64,000 bases of DNA from DAITQM01 sp036832975 (GCA_036832975.1 DAITQM010000002.1:124001-188000), one strand, 5' to 3'; positions 1-8,475 are shown, counted from the stretch's first letter. The notes: generated by a model not told the origin, from the letters alone. Numbers and translations are program-made.

Positions 1-115
1 CGGGGGAGCAAGGGTGAATAAACGGGAACTTCCCCGCAAGCGGAGGGTGAATAAACGTGGACTTCCCCGCAAGCGGGGGAGTGAATAAACGGGGGCTTCC
101 CCCGCAAGCGGAGGA
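1..115. repeat. Tandem array of CCCCGCAAGCGGGG palindromes
   Basis: About three adjacent units of roughly 33 bp alternate a spacer reading GTGAATAAACG with a palindrome of the CCCCGCAAGCGGGG type. The array runs off the left edge of the window. The same unit recurs near 6.6, 26.2-26.5, 28.0 and 30.7 kb. The units abut without unique spacers, so this is an extragenic palindrome array rather than a CRISPR. Confidence 0.8.
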
Positions 116-281
116 TCTCGGCCATTGTCAAAACCTTCAATTGCCGCCAGCCTCAATTAAAGAAACTTGCCATTGCCAATTTCTTCAATTGTCAATATCT
201 TCAATTGCCAGGATCTTCGATCGCGGATTTCCCGCCATTGTCGAAACCTTCAATTTCGCTAATCTTCAATTGCCGGGATTT
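116..281. repeat. AT-rich degenerate CTTCAATTGCC repeat tract
   Basis: This stretch is far richer in A and T than its surroundings. It carries about six irregularly spaced copies of CTTCAATTG or a close variant, with CCATTGTC/CCATTGCC variants between them. It lies immediately downstream of the lipoprotein gene on the minus strand. I see no open reading frame with recognisable features. It may be decayed repeat DNA or a set of binding sites; the sequence does not tell. Confidence 0.6.
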
Positions 282-1151
282 TCAATTCTCAGGCGGGGCG
301 AAACGCAGGCCGGCTTGAAACCAGTCGAGATTGAGACCGAGTTGCGGCGACAGCGGGTCGGCCCAGGCGTAAGCGATCATTTTGCCGTTTGCTTCGTCGA
401 TCACCGCCAGGCGGAGGATGGCCGGTTGGTCGTCGCGGTAGCGGTGCAAGCCGAGCTGCAGGCGGTAACCGAGCGGTGCGGCGGTGCGATCGGTCAAGGA
501 CAATTCACCGCCGTCGCTGGCCAGCACGTAAGGTGCGGCGAGCTGCCACTCACCGCCGGCGCCGCGCACACCGGCCCAACCGCGATATTCGAACGTCCGC
601 CGAAAATCGAGCGCCGTGGCTTCGCCGCCGGCCAGCCGGTCGGCGACCTGCAACTGTCCCGGGGCGATGACCACTTCTTTTTCCAACTGCGCCGCTGATG
701 CGCCGCCGCCGATGGTGCAAACGCCCTGCCCGGCAAAACCGTTCGCCGTCGGCCCGAGCGGCAACCGGCACGGCGGCGCGCCGGGGCGGTCGGCGGGCCG
801 AATGTCGAGCAGCAGGCCGGTCGGTATCGGGCTCAATTGCCACAAAAAACTGCGGGCCGGGCCCTCTGCCTGGCGGCGGGTCTGGGTCAGTAGATAACCC
901 GCCGCCGAACCGGCCGCCGGCTGCGCCGTGACGGTCAAATCGAGCAGCGCTGTGGTGTCGGGGGCGTCTTGATGCTGCGCGAAATTGTTCCACCGGCCAG
1001 GAAGCAGCCGAGCAATCTGCGCCAATTGCCGATTGGCGGCGGCGACCTGGGCATCGACTGCACGCCGGTTTTTTTGCTCGGCAACGACACAACCGGCGAG
1101 CAGCGCCGCCGCGAGCGCGAATGCCGGCAACCGGAGCGCGGGGTGTCTCAT
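282..1151 (-). CDS. CpcT/CpeT-like lipoprotein
   Basis: A 289-residue protein that begins with a lipoprotein signal peptide (LLAGC, lipidated Cys21). The start at 1151 is chosen because it puts the lipobox at the right distance and overlaps the upstream stop codon as ATGA. The body has the layout of the CpcT/CpeT fold: LLPGRWNNFAQ near residue 50, a central CRLPL...FAGQGVC stretch and VVIAPGQLQVADR. That fold is a lipocalin-like barrel known from bilin lyases but also found in non-photosynthetic bacteria, where its role is unknown. A C-terminal extension of about 90 residues follows. It is probably outer-membrane attached and cotranscribed with the M23 peptidase and MltD, which suggests an envelope role. 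The family assignment rests on pattern recognition only. Confidence 0.7.
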   Translation of the reverse strand: MRHPALRLPAFALAAALLAGCVVAEQKNRRAVDAQVAAANRQLAQIARLLPGRWNNFAQHQDAPDTTALLDLTVTAQPAAGSAAGYLLTQTRRQAEGPARSFLWQLSPIPTGLLLDIRPADRPGAPPCRLPLGPTANGFAGQGVCTIGGGASAAQLEKEVVIAPGQLQVADRLAGGEATALDFRRTFEYRGWAGVRGAGGEWQLAAPYVLASDGGELSLTDRTAAPLGYRLQLGLHRYRDDQPAILRLAVIDEANGKMIAYAWADPLSPQLGLNLDWFQAGLRFAPPEN

Positions 1152-2047
1152 TCTTCCGCCGCCGCAACGGGTCGGGCGGGCGGCCGGGCGCCGGCCGCGA
1201 ACAGGCTGGCGGGATCGACCCGCCGTCCCCGCCAATTCATCCGCCAATCGAGGTGCGGACCGTTGGCCCGCCCACCGGCGCCGATCAGGCCGATGGTTTG
1301 GCCTTGCTCGACCCGCTCGCCAGCGGTGACCAGCACCCGGCTGAGGTGCATCAGCGTCGAGGTCAGACCGTGGCCGTGATCGATGATCACCGTACCGCCG
1401 GAATAGTACAGGTCGGGTTCGGCGAGCGTCACCCGCCCGGCGGCCGGGGCATGGGCCGGATCGCCGGTCGGCGCGGCGATATCGACGCCGTAGTGCGGCC
1501 GAGACGGGACGCCGTTGTATACGCGCTGGCTGCCGTATTCGCCGCTCAGCCGGCCGGCCGCCGGCCAGACAAAACCCGCGGCCCAGTCGGCCCGGGAGTC
1601 GATCCTTTGCCGCGCCGCGGTGACCAGCACCGCCTCGCGGCGGATCCGCTCCAGGACTTCGGGCGGCGGTGTGACGGTCTCCGGTGGCACACCCTCGACC
1701 CGATCGACGCGATAGTCCCGCTCCCGGATGTGAAGCGGCCGGTCGAGTTGGCGGCCGTCGGGTAAAGTCACAGTCAACGGTTCGAGTGGGCCCGCGTCGC
1801 GGTCGAAGCCGATGAGAAAGCGGCCGTCGGCGGTCAGCGGCAGGTGTGCTCCGGCGAATTCGACCCGGCTGCCCGGCGGTACCCGGCCGCGCAACAACGC
1901 CCCCTGTTCGGCCCCGCGATCGAAGTGGATTTCGACCGCTGTTTCCACCGCGCCTCCCTCGGCAGCCAGGAGCGCGGCGATGACCACCCCCCAGCGCCGC
2001 GTCCGGGCGCTGGGGGAAACAGGGACCGGGCAGCAGGCGGCTCGCAT
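1148..2047 (-). CDS. M23 family (LytM-type) metallopeptidase
   Basis: A 299-residue putative peptidoglycan endopeptidase. An N-terminal hydrophobic segment (about residues 20-30) suggests export. A beta-rich domain follows, then the M23 domain from about residue 165 to 285. The zinc motif HxxxD is present (His185, Asp189 in HYGVD) and so is the catalytic His in LMHLS (His234). The usual HxH motif reads HLD (His265, Asp267), so the third zinc ligand is Asp rather than His. I believe a GPHLDW variant occurs in some proteobacterial M23 proteins, so this need not mean loss of activity. The gene starts 8 bp after the mltD stop and overlaps the lipoprotein gene by 4 bp, which suggests one operon. 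Confidence 0.88.
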   Translation of the reverse strand: MRAACCPVPVSPSARTRRWGVVIAALLAAEGGAVETAVEIHFDRGAEQGALLRGRVPPGSRVEFAGAHLPLTADGRFLIGFDRDAGPLEPLTVTLPDGRQLDRPLHIRERDYRVDRVEGVPPETVTPPPEVLERIRREAVLVTAARQRIDSRADWAAGFVWPAAGRLSGEYGSQRVYNGVPSRPHYGVDIAAPTGDPAHAPAAGRVTLAEPDLYYSGGTVIIDHGHGLTSTLMHLSRVLVTAGERVEQGQTIGLIGAGGRANGPHLDWRMNWRGRRVDPASLFAAGARPPARPVAAAEE

Positions 2048-2055
2048 CGCGTGGG

Positions 2056-3717
2056 TTACCCTCGTCCGCGGCCGCTCAACTGCAAGATCTGGCCCGGGCG
2101 CAGCACGGCACCGGCATCGAGTTCATTCCAGTTCAAAAGATCGCCGAGCTTGAGGCGGTAACGCCGGGCGATGGTCCACAACGAATCACCGCGCCGGACT
2201 TTGTATACCGCCGGTACCGGTGCGGCCGTCGCATTCTGTTTCACACCCGGGGCTGCGGCCCGCTGGGCGACGAGCAGCTTTTGCCCGGGATGGATCAAGG
2301 CCCCTTCACGGATCCCGTTCCAGCGCGCCAGATCGCCGGTCGAGACACGGTAACGGCGTGAGATGGTCCACAGATTCTCGCCCGACCGCACGGTGTGGCT
2401 GAAGGCCGCGGCCGGCAGGGTGCGGCGCTGCAAGCGTTCGAGTTCTTTATGCATCGCGGCGTAAGCCTGAGCGCTGACGATGCCATCGAGTCCAGCGCCG
2501 TTCCCGCCGGGTACCGGGATGGCCAATTCCTGCCCCGGATGGATCAACGTCCTGGTGAGCTGGTTGGCGCGCATCAGCTCGCTGACCGTCGTGCCTTCGC
2601 GCGCGGCGATGCGCGCCAGGCTGTCGCCCGGCCGGACTTCGAGCCGTCGCCAGCGGATCCACAGAGCGGGATCGAGGGCCTCGAGGGCCCGTTGAAAGTC
2701 GGCGGTCCTATCCGCCGGTAGATAGAGCTGGAACGGGGTGTCCGCCCGCCGCGGCCGCGGCGTCGCGGCGCGGGTAAGCGCCGGATTCAGGGCATAGAGA
2801 TCGGCGATATCCACGCCGGCCAGCGCCGCCGCGACCACCAGATCGAGCGGCGCATCCAGGGCCGCGGCGGCGACCGCCGGGCGGTCCGGGAGATCGCGCA
2901 GCACCAGGCCGTGAGCTGCAGGGGCACGGACCAGGCAGACCAGGCCGTGGAGTTTGACGGCGTAACCGCGGGTCTCGCGCGGCAGTTTCAGATCCCGCGG
3001 CCGCGGGTTTGCGGCGCTGCCGCGGTACGCCGCCAGAGCGCGTTGCACGCGGCGCTCTCCTGAGTTGTACGCGGCCAGCGCCAGCCGCCAATCGCCGTTG
3101 AATTCGGCCATCAGGGCTTGCAGATAATCGAGCGCGGCGCGCGTCGCCGCCGGTACATCGCGCCGGCCGTCGTAGCCGTCGTACATCTCCAGGCCAAAAC
3201 GCCGGGCGGTGCCGGGGATGAATTGCCAGGCGCCGGCGGCACGGGCATAGGACGTGGCGAATGGGTCGAAAGCGCTTTCGACGACCGGTAGCAGCGCAAA
3301 TTCGATGGGCAGGCCGCGCGCCTCGATCTGATTGACGATGTCGGGCAGCCACGGCGCGGCGCGCGTGAAAACCCGATCCATGTATTCCTGCCGCGCGCCG
3401 TACCAGGCCGCCCATTGTGCTTCGGGCGAGTCCGCGGGACAGTCGGCAAAACTGAACCCGGCCCGCAGCCGCGGCCAGATGCTGGGCGCCGGCGGATCGG
3501 CCGGGGGCGGTGGTCCGGCCAGCCGCGCGGCGGCATCATCCAAAACGGCGAAAGGATCGGGCGCCGGCGATGGCGGCTCGACCGGCGCCGGGGACAGCGG
3601 TTCGAGCGCCGGGACCGGCTCCGGCCGCGGCGCTTGCGGGACGCAGGCCGGCAGGATCAGCAAGGCAATGAGTGGAACAATGATCTTGTCATATTCGCGG
3701 CATAATTTTGGCGGCAT
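2056..3717 (-). CDS. mltD: Membrane-bound lytic murein transglycosylase D
   Basis: A 553-residue lipoprotein (LILPAC, Cys25) that cleaves peptidoglycan to 1,6-anhydro-MurNAc products. A Pro/Ala-rich linker (about 28-80) leads to a lysozyme-like SLT domain. Its catalytic Glu147 lies in LLPVVESAFDP, followed by GAWQFIPGTA (about 162-171) and AYNSGERRV (about 216-224), the classic family motifs. Three LysM peptidoglycan-binding repeats follow, at about residues 360-403, 445-488 and 508-551. E. coli MltD has two LysM repeats, so this one is slightly extended. The gene heads a minus-strand operon with the M23 peptidase and the lipoprotein. gloB lies 130 bp upstream on the same strand. In E. coli mltD also neighbours gloB. 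Confidence 0.95.
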   Translation of the reverse strand: MPPKLCREYDKIIVPLIALLILPACVPQAPRPEPVPALEPLSPAPVEPPSPAPDPFAVLDDAAARLAGPPPPADPPAPSIWPRLRAGFSFADCPADSPEAQWAAWYGARQEYMDRVFTRAAPWLPDIVNQIEARGLPIEFALLPVVESAFDPFATSYARAAGAWQFIPGTARRFGLEMYDGYDGRRDVPAATRAALDYLQALMAEFNGDWRLALAAYNSGERRVQRALAAYRGSAANPRPRDLKLPRETRGYAVKLHGLVCLVRAPAAHGLVLRDLPDRPAVAAAALDAPLDLVVAAALAGVDIADLYALNPALTRAATPRPRRADTPFQLYLPADRTADFQRALEALDPALWIRWRRLEVRPGDSLARIAAREGTTVSELMRANQLTRTLIHPGQELAIPVPGGNGAGLDGIVSAQAYAAMHKELERLQRRTLPAAAFSHTVRSGENLWTISRRYRVSTGDLARWNGIREGALIHPGQKLLVAQRAAAPGVKQNATAAPVPAVYKVRRGDSLWTIARRYRLKLGDLLNWNELDAGAVLRPGQILQLSGRGRG

Positions 3718-3847
3718 CGGGCACGGTACTCCTCGTGACGTGACCGGCAGCCTGACTCGCTTCAGCCACCGGCAATCGTGCCATTATCGCCCATCGCCGG
3801 GCGATTGCAAACGCGGCACGGCGCCGTGCTCGATCGCGTCGGTGCAG

Positions 3848-4645
3848 CTAAAAACGGTCTTTCCAGCGGCGAATCACCGCCAACACTTCGGCCGGCGCCG
3901 TGGCCGGCGCATCCGGTTCATGCCGCCGGGCGGCAGCGACCACGGCCGGTTCGCGGCTGCGCAGAAACGGATTACAGTCCCGTTCGCAGCCGATCGTGCT
4001 CGGCAAGGTCGGCTGGCCGGCGGCGCGCAACGTTTCGACCTCGGTGGCGCGCGCCCTTAACGCCGGGTTGTCCGGCTCGACGGCAAGGGCGAAACGGCAA
4101 TTGGCGGCGGTGTATTCATGGGCGCAATAAACTCGGGTCGCGGCGGGCAAAGCGGCGAGACGGTCGAGGGACGTCTGCATCTCGGCCGCCGTGCCTTCGA
4201 ACAGCCGGCCGCAACCGACTGAAAACAAGGTATCGCCGCAGAACAACCAGCCCGGCGCTGCGGCGTAAAAAGCGATATGCGTCGCGGTATGGCCGGGCAC
4301 GGCCATCACCTCGAGAGCGAGGCGGCCGCCGGCGCCGGACCATTCGATATCGAGGTGATCGCCATCCGCCAGCGCCGCGACGGTTGCCGGCAGGCGCCGG
4401 TCGGCCGGGCCGTAAACCGGCAGCGGTCCGCAACGGCCGAGCAGCGCCGCAACGCCACCGATGTGGTCGGCGTGGTGGTGAGTCAACAACATGCCGGCGA
4501 GTAGCCGCCCGCTGCGTTGCAGCCAGGCGAGCACCGGCGCCGCGTCGCCCGGATCGACCACCCACGCGAACTGTTCATCGTGGATCGCCCAGATGTAGTT
4601 GTCGGTAAAGGCTGCGATGGGGGTGACTTGGTACACTAGCGCCAT
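3848..4645 (-). CDS. gloB: Hydroxyacylglutathione hydrolase (glyoxalase II)
   Basis: A 265-residue cytosolic metallo-beta-lactamase-fold enzyme that hydrolyses S-D-lactoylglutathione to D-lactate and glutathione in methylglyoxal detoxification. The dinuclear metal motif THHHADH spans residues 55-61. VPGHTATH, FCGDTLFSVGCGRLFEG and CAHEYT are the other GloB signatures. The chosen start gives MALVYQVTPIAAFTDNYIW, matching the family N-terminus. An in-frame GTG three codons on is an alternative. The start codon sits in a CCATGG site whose other strand carries the possible start of the divergent methyltransferase gene. Confidence 0.95.
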   Translation of the reverse strand: MALVYQVTPIAAFTDNYIWAIHDEQFAWVVDPGDAAPVLAWLQRSGRLLAGMLLTHHHADHIGGVAALLGRCGPLPVYGPADRRLPATVAALADGDHLDIEWSGAGGRLALEVMAVPGHTATHIAFYAAAPGWLFCGDTLFSVGCGRLFEGTAAEMQTSLDRLAALPAATRVYCAHEYTAANCRFALAVEPDNPALRARATEVETLRAAGQPTLPSTIGCERDCNPFLRSREPAVVAAARRHEPDAPATAPAEVLAVIRRWKDRF

Positions 4646-5291
4646 GGTAACAACAATGCCGCCTACGCCCTGGTGGGCCAAGGCCCGCGCCCGGGAATGG
4701 CTGGCCGCCGAGGCGGCGCTGGCGGCGCATATACTCGGCCCGCTCACCGCCTTTCAGATTCTCGAACTGGCCCCCGCCGGACTGCCGGCCGCCGGCATCG
4801 GGACACGCCTCGGCCTCGATCCGGTCACCGGCCGTTGGGCGCTTCCGGTGCAGGCCGGGATCGACCGGCTGCCGGTCTGCGATCAATGCCTCGATATCGT
4901 CCTGTGGCGCTATTTGCCGCTGCCGCGCCGCGCCTGGTGGCGCCTGGCCGGCGAGGTGGCGCGTTGCCTCAAGCCCGGCGGGCGGTTGCTGGTCAGTACG
5001 ATCAACCCTTTGCAACCGACCTGTTGGCGCGCCATCGGCTGGCGCGAACTGGCCCGCCAGACGCCCGATCCCGGCTGGCCTTTCGGTATCGCCGGCCTGC
5101 ATGTGCAGGCCAGCCGCAGCACCGGCGGGCGGCGGCCACTCCAGCCAGTGCGCGTCCAGTTGCTGATCAAAAGCGGTGACCCGCGCATCGTGCTGCCGTT
5201 ACCACGGCGGAACGGCAAGTTGGCAGCGGTGCCGCAAACCGCGGCAACGCGCACTGCCTGGTTTGCCGCCGGTTGGCGGCGGGCGGCATGA
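4644..5291 (+). CDS. yafS: SAM-dependent methyltransferase, YafS type
   Basis: A protein of about 215 residues with a class I SAM methyltransferase layout: a degenerate motif I (FQILELAPAG), a central LDIVLWRYLPLP strand and the post-motif LKPGGRLLVSTINP. The position between gloB (divergent) and rnhA matches E. coli yafS, so I use that name. The substrate is unknown. An ATG at 4644 overlaps the gloB start on the other strand by two bases. The ATG at 4656 (MPPTPWWAKARAREW) is equally plausible. Motif I lacks a clear GxGxG, so cofactor binding may be atypical. Confidence 0.8.
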   Translation: MVTTMPPTPWWAKARAREWLAAEAALAAHILGPLTAFQILELAPAGLPAAGIGTRLGLDPVTGRWALPVQAGIDRLPVCDQCLDIVLWRYLPLPRRAWWRLAGEVARCLKPGGRLLVSTINPLQPTCWRAIGWRELARQTPDPGWPFGIAGLHVQASRSTGGRRPLQPVRVQLLIKSGDPRIVLPLPRRNGKLAAVPQTAATRTAWFAAGWRRAA

Positions 5292-5313
5292 CGGATCGGA
5301 TACGGCGGCCGGT

Positions 5314-5772
5314 ATGACGACGGCGGGTAACGCAACGGCCCCGGACGAGGTCGTGATCCACACCGACGGTGCCTGTCGCGGCAATCCGGGGCCCGGCGGC
5401 TGGGGGGTGTTATTGCAAGCCGGCGGCCGTGAGCGCCGCTTATCGGGCGGTGAGCCATCGACGACCAACAACCGGATGGAATTGATGGCCGCGATCGTCG
5501 CACTCGAAATCCTGAAACGACCGTGCCGCGTCGATCTTTACACCGATTCGCAATACGTCAAAAAAGGGGTGACCGAGTGGCTGGCGCGCTGGAAGACCAA
5601 CGGCTGGCGAACCGCCAGCCGCCTGCCGGTGAAAAACGCCGACCTGTGGCGCCGCCTGGAGGCGGCCGCGGCGCGCCATACGGTTCGCTGGCACTGGCTG
5701 CGCGGCCACCGCGGCGACCGCGGCAACGAAGAAGCCGACCGCCTGGCGCGCCGCGCCATACCGAACCCTTGA
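5314..5772 (+). CDS. rnhA: Ribonuclease HI
   Basis: A 152-residue endonuclease that degrades the RNA strand of RNA-DNA hybrids, acting in primer and R-loop removal. The four catalytic acidic residues are Asp18 (HTDGACRGNPGPGG), Glu56 (NNRMELMAA), Asp78 (YTDSQYV) and Asp142 (GNEEADRLA), with the flexible-loop His in GHRGDRGNE. The ATG at 5314 is chosen because it leaves a short leader before the first beta strand and clears the upstream gene by 22 bp. dnaQ follows after 16 bp, the usual gammaproteobacterial rnhA-dnaQ order, although in E. coli that pair is divergent. Confidence 0.96.
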   Translation: MTTAGNATAPDEVVIHTDGACRGNPGPGGWGVLLQAGGRERRLSGGEPSTTNNRMELMAAIVALEILKRPCRVDLYTDSQYVKKGVTEWLARWKTNGWRTASRLPVKNADLWRRLEAAAARHTVRWHWLRGHRGDRGNEEADRLARRAIPNP

Positions 5773-5788
5773 GCCCCATGCCCATTTG

Positions 5789-6505
5789 ATGCGACAGATC
5801 GTTCTCGACACCGAAACCACTGGCTTGGAAGTGACCGCCGACCACCGCGTCATCGAAATCGGCGCGCTGGAGCTGCTCGACCGGCGGCCGAGCGGCCGGG
5901 TTTTTCAGCACTTCCTCAATCCCGACCGCGAAATCGACAGCGCCGCCGCCGCGGTCCACGGCATCACGCTCGAACAACTGGCCGAGAAGCCCCGGTTTGC
6001 CGACATCCTGCCGGAATTCATCGACTTCATCGCCGGCGCCGAACTGATCATTCACAACGCCGAATTCGATGTCGGTTTTCTCGACGCCGAACTGGCGCGC
6101 GCCGGCCATCAACCGCCGTCGGTAGCGGCGCTCGCCGGCGTGATCACCGACACGCTGCCCCTCGCCCGCCACCTGCACCCCGGACAACACAACTCGCTCG
6201 ATGCCCTGTGCCAGCGCTACGACATCGACCTCAAGCGCCGCCACCGGCACGGCGCCCTGCTCGACGCCGAACTGCTGGCCGCCGTTTACCTGGCGATGAC
6301 CAGCGAGCAGAAAAGCCTGCAACTGGGCGTGGCCGCCCCGGCCGCGGCACCCGTCCCGATGCCAGATACCCGTGACATTCCGGTGCTGCCCGCCAGCGCT
6401 GACGAAATCGCCGCCCACGAGGCCCTCCTCGCCGCCATCGAAAAAGAATCCGGCGGTCACTGCGTTTGGCTGCATGGCGGCAACGAAAGTCTGACAGGCT
6501 GCTAG
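5789..6505 (+). CDS. dnaQ: DNA polymerase III epsilon subunit (proofreading exonuclease)
   Basis: A 238-residue 3'-5' exonuclease of the polymerase III core. ExoI motif LDTETTG holds Asp7 and Glu9. ExoII HNAEFDVGFLD holds Asp94. ExoIII RHRHGALLDAELLA holds His154 and Asp159. The ATG at 5789 is preferred over a TTG one codon earlier. The C-terminal segment after the exonuclease domain, which binds the alpha subunit, is present but divergent. The last codons and the stop (GACAGGCTGCTAG, 6493-6505) are identical to the end of the small mobile element at 42215-42379, so the extreme C-terminus (LTGC) appears to come from a transposition scar. Confidence 0.95.
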   Translation: MRQIVLDTETTGLEVTADHRVIEIGALELLDRRPSGRVFQHFLNPDREIDSAAAAVHGITLEQLAEKPRFADILPEFIDFIAGAELIIHNAEFDVGFLDAELARAGHQPPSVAALAGVITDTLPLARHLHPGQHNSLDALCQRYDIDLKRRHRHGALLDAELLAAVYLAMTSEQKSLQLGVAAPAAAPVPMPDTRDIPVLPASADEIAAHEALLAAIEKESGGHCVWLHGGNESLTGC

Positions 6506-6528
6506 TCCCACCTATTCTTCATACCCCC

Positions 6529-6722
6529 TCCGTCATTCCTGCTTGCCTGTGCCCGCACGGCAGACAGGCGAACGCGGGAACCCGCCTTGTCCCCCGCCGT
6601 CGGGAACCCACCTTGTTTCCCCCGCTTGCTGGAACCCGCCTTGTCCCTGCCCCCGCTTGCGGGGGAAGGTTAGGAACCTGCCTGGTCCCTTCCCCCGCTT
6701 GCGGGGGAAGGTTAGGAAGGGG
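6529..6722. repeat. Extragenic palindrome cluster
   Basis: The cluster starts with a CGTCATTCCTGC...GGGAACC unit enclosing an inverted repeat (GCCTGTGCCCG / CGGCAGACAGGC). Several GGAACCCGCCTTGT units follow, then at least two CTTCCCCCGCTTGCGGGGGAAGG palindromes ending in GGTTAGGAAGGGG. The same palindromes recur at 26.2 and 30.7 kb. No gene is evident. It lies between dnaQ and the mobile element at 6785. Confidence 0.75.
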
Positions 6723-6784
6723 GGCGCGCCAGGACGACGCGCATCCAGTCAAAAAATCAAGTCCACAAGAAGGCGTATACTCGA

Positions 6785-7026
6785 CCCAATAGTTGCATAA
6801 ATTTTGCTCGATTTTATCAAATTCACAGTGAAATCATATAAGTATGTCGCTATTAGCAGGAAAATCGAATTAACCTAAGGTGACGCGCCCGGTTTCTCGC
6901 CCAAGCTGGCGGCACATCTTGTCCGCTTCCCCTCGAACCGTAGAATTACTACGGTTCTTCGGAGAATCGGACAAGCTGCACTCGCCAGCTTGACCGAGAA
7001 TTCCGGGAATCTATGCAACTATTGGG
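6785..7026. mobile_element. 242-bp terminal-inverted-repeat element (family 1, copy 1)
   Basis: The element runs from CCCAATAGTTGCATA to the inverse TATGCAACTATTGGG. It has no transposase, and its centre can fold into a long hairpin (CTTGTCCG... / ...CGGACAAG, with ACCGTAG...CTACGGT at the tip). The interior matches the copies at 15321-15562 and 62984-63225, all exactly 242 bp. The flanking tetranucleotides are TCGA and TCAA, an imperfect match to the perfect 4-bp duplications seen at the other copies. The right flank provides the mltF stop codon. This is a non-autonomous MITE-like element. Confidence 0.85.
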
Positions 7027-8475
7027 TCAAGCTTTCGCATCGACGGGCTTGTTGGCGGCCAGCAATGGGTGTTGGCGGTGGTCGAGCCAGGTCAGAACCT
7101 GAAAATAAGTGCGAATATTGGTGACGTATTGCAACGCCTCGTAGCCGCGCGCATAACCGTGCTTCAGCGTCCGGTAATGACGTTCGCGGCTAAGCAGCGG
7201 CAGACGCTCGGCGACGTCTTCCCAGCGGTCGGGGTCGCCGCCCTGCCGCTCGGTCAGAATCCGCGCGTCTTCGAGATGCCCCATGCCGATGTTGTAGGCG
7301 GCGAGCGCCAACCACAAGCGGTCCGGCAGCCCGATCCGCTCCGGCAGGCGGGTCAGAAGTTCACTGAGATAACGTGCCCCGCCGTCGATGCTCTGCGCAG
7401 GATCACGGCGGTTGGCGACACCCAGCTCACCGGCTGTGGTCCGGGTCAGCATCATCACGCCGCTGACCCCGGTGCGCGACACGGCGCGGGCATTCCAGTG
7501 CGATTCCTGGTAGCCGACCGCGGCGAGCAACCGCCAATCCATGCCGTATTGCGCCGCGGTGTCCTCGAAAATCGGCTGCAAGTGCGGCAGGCGGCTGGCG
7601 ATCCGCTGCAAGAACGTGTACGCCCCCGCCTGGTCATAGGATTCGAAGTGACTGTAATAATTGCGCTGCAACGCGGCGATGCCGCCGCTCGCCCGCTCGC
7701 GTTGCAGAAAGCGGGCGGCGGCGTCACGCAGGCTAAAGTCGCCGCCGGCGGCAAAGGCCCAGCCGATTTCATTTACCGGCCCGATCGCCAGAGCGCTCGA
7801 TAATTTAGGGAAAAATGCCTGTTGCAGGCGGAAAAGGTTTTCATCGAGCAGCGTGTAATCCAGTTCGCCGTTCTGCACCATCTCCAATAGATCTTCGATG
7901 CCGGCGCCGAGCGCCTCGCTCCATTCGAGATCGGGCGTCTCAGCGGCCAGCGCCGCCAACATTTCGGCATAACTCGAACCGGCGATCACGGCGAGCCGCG
8001 AGTTGACCAGATCGGCGATCTCCCGCGGCCGGTACTCGCCGGCACGATAGATCACGACGGCCCGCGTCTTGGTGTAGGGCGGCGTAAAGACGGCGCGCGC
8101 CGCACGCCCCGGCGTCAGCGTGAAATTGGCACCGATAAAATCGCCGCGGGCGCGCTCCAGCGCCGGCAGCAGGCCGTCGAAAGTCTCCACTTCCTCGACT
8201 TCCAACCGCACACCAAGAGTGGCGGCGAAACGGGAAGCCAATTCGTATTCGAAGCCGACTTTGCGTTCGTCGTCGAGCGAGTAATACGTGCTCGCCCCGG
8301 GGCGCGTGATCAGGTATAACGTACCGCGCTCGCGAATCTGCTCGACCCGCGGCGGCGCGCCGCCGGAAGTGAGCAGGGGCAGAATCAAAAAGAGAGTGAT
8401 GACGATCCCCAGCCGTTGCCGGCGGGGTAGAAAAACGGCGGGTGCAGCCTTCTTCTTCAGTGGCGGTTCCTCCAC
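7027..8475 (-). CDS. mltF: Membrane-bound lytic murein transglycosylase F
   Basis: A protein of about 482 residues. After an N-terminal hydrophobic segment (IVITLFLILPLL) comes a periplasmic solute-binding domain of SBP_bac_3 type (from RERGTLYLITRPG to the FLQRE region, about 45-280). A C-terminal lysozyme-like transglycosylase domain follows, with its catalytic Glu in GYQESHWNARAVS and the motif SGVMMLT. The start is uncertain. I favour the GTG at 8475, because longer in-frame extensions run into the divergent gltX gene. The TGA stop (7027-7029) lies in the tetranucleotide flanking the 242-bp mobile element, so the extreme C-terminus (VDAKA) may have been altered by insertion. Confidence 0.92.
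   Translation of the reverse strand: MEEPPLKKKAAPAVFLPRRQRLGIVITLFLILPLLTSGGAPPRVEQIRERGTLYLITRPGASTYYSLDDERKVGFEYELASRFAATLGVRLEVEEVETFDGLLPALERARGDFIGANFTLTPGRAARAVFTPPYTKTRAVVIYRAGEYRPREIADLVNSRLAVIAGSSYAEMLAALAAETPDLEWSEALGAGIEDLLEMVQNGELDYTLLDENLFRLQQAFFPKLSSALAIGPVNEIGWAFAAGGDFSLRDAAARFLQRERASGGIAALQRNYYSHFESYDQAGAYTFLQRIASRLPHLQPIFEDTAAQYGMDWRLLAAVGYQESHWNARAVSRTGVSGVMMLTRTTAGELGVANRRDPAQSIDGGARYLSELLTRLPERIGLPDRLWLALAAYNIGMGHLEDARILTERQGGDPDRWEDVAERLPLLSRERHYRTLKHGYARGYEALQYVTNIRTYFQVLTWLDHRQHPLLAANKPVDAKA

Noticed and set aside
6543..6800. Open frame of 85 codons through the palindrome cluster ending Pro-Ile-Val-Ala
   Set aside because: Built of repeat units (Pro/Arg-rich) and closed by the mobile-element end; no sign of coding constraint.
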